NCBI GenBank assembly: GCA_049601975.1
Contig: JBMYRC010000206.1
Location: 1-5,099 of the forward strand
DNA: 5,099 nucleotides
DNA from: UBA6544 sp049601975
Lineage (GTDB): Bacteria; Pseudomonadota; Alphaproteobacteria; UBA8366
Reading direction: 5' to 3'
Shown: positions 4,945 through 5,099 of the stretch, piece after piece
How positions within the stretch are numbered: the stretch's first letter is position 1
Layout of the letters: each line of letters opens with the position of its first letter
The notes under the pieces: generated by a model
Told to the model about the DNA's origin: nothing
What the model saw: only the letters and a program-made list of their open reading frames with translations
Database searches by the model: none
Program-made: the position numbers and the translations under genes

Positions 4945-5099
4945 CTGCGCAGCCCTTTCGTTCGAGCACCGTCAACGTCCAGAGCGTCCGTCAGTGCGAC
5001 ACCGTAGACTTTCTCGGCAACCTCACGGTCGACAAAGCCGGACAACACATCGGCCGCGACATCCTCCGGCACGCGCAATTTTGGATCGCCGTAACCACC
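4941..5099 (-). CDS. Hydantoinase B/oxoprolinase-family protein, C-terminal fragment (5' end beyond the window)
   Basis: The reverse strand is open from the right edge to a TAA at 4943-4941, giving the last 52 residues. They begin GGYGDPKLRVPEDV and continue with DVLSGFVDREVAEKVYGVAL. This glycine-rich GGYGDP turn, followed by a helix and a xxREVAxxVYGV segment, is the typical C-terminal end of hydantoinase B subunits (N-methylhydantoinase or acetone carboxylase-like relatives). Such proteins work with an HyuA-type partner in ATP-dependent opening of hydantoins or 5-oxoproline. Full-length relatives are about 550-600 aa, so most of the gene, and any hyuA upstream of it, lies to the right of the window. 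The identification rests on a short stretch but the motif match is good. Its stop codon overlaps that of the receiver gene within TTAA (4941-4944). Confidence 0.82.
   Translation of the reverse strand, partial: GGYGDPKLRVPEDVAADVLSGFVDREVAEKVYGVALTDALDVDGARTKGLRS

Noticed and set aside
1..5099. CRISPR array, insertion sequence, tRNA, rRNA or defence module
   Set aside because: I saw no spaced direct repeats, terminal inverted repeats, transposase motifs, cloverleaf sequences or defence-protein motifs on either strand.

Overview
The window is bacterial and gene-dense. It has about 60% GC in most genes, GTG as well as ATG starts, and Shine-Dalgarno sites ahead of most genes. The gene types (TauD-like dioxygenase, epoxide-hydrolase-like enzyme, D-2-hydroxyacid dehydrogenase, MhpD-like hydratase, hydantoinase B, single-domain receiver) suit a catabolically versatile proteobacterium, most likely an alphaproteobacterium. 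That placement is an inference from gene content and style; no rRNA or other marker gene is present.

Layout, left to right. (1) Minus strand, 1-1604: a two-gene unit. A TauD/TfdA-type Fe(II)/2-oxoglutarate dioxygenase (771-1604) is followed after 25 bases by an alpha/beta hydrolase of the epoxide hydrolase type, which runs off the left edge (1-745). (2) A 119-base divergent spacer, 1605-1723. (3) Plus strand, 1724-3540: an NAD(P)-dependent D-2-hydroxyacid dehydrogenase (1724-2668), then, after a 56-base gap holding a perfect 16-base palindrome, a polytopic membrane protein of unknown function (2725-3540). (4) A 100-base convergent spacer, 3541-3640. (5) Minus strand: an MhpD/fumarylacetoacetate-hydrolase-family hydratase (3641-4444). 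(6) An AT-rich divergent spacer, 4445-4545. (7) Plus strand: a stand-alone receiver domain (4546-4944) lacking one of the usual acidic residues and the usual Lys-Pro. (8) Minus strand: the last 52 codons of a hydantoinase B/oxoprolinase-type subunit (4941-5099). Its stop codon overlaps the receiver's stop codon.

As a whole this reads as an accessory catabolic neighbourhood of short, alternately oriented units. An oxygenase with a hydrolase, a 2-hydroxyacid dehydrogenase with a possible transporter, a 2-hydroxydienoate-type hydratase and a hydantoinase could each handle small organic acids or heterocycles. Nothing in the sequence proves that they form one pathway. I see no defence system, CRISPR array, tRNA, rRNA or insertion sequence. 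The most notable items are the non-canonical receiver, the apparent two-fold internal repeat in the membrane protein, and the palindrome at the dehydrogenase stop codon.
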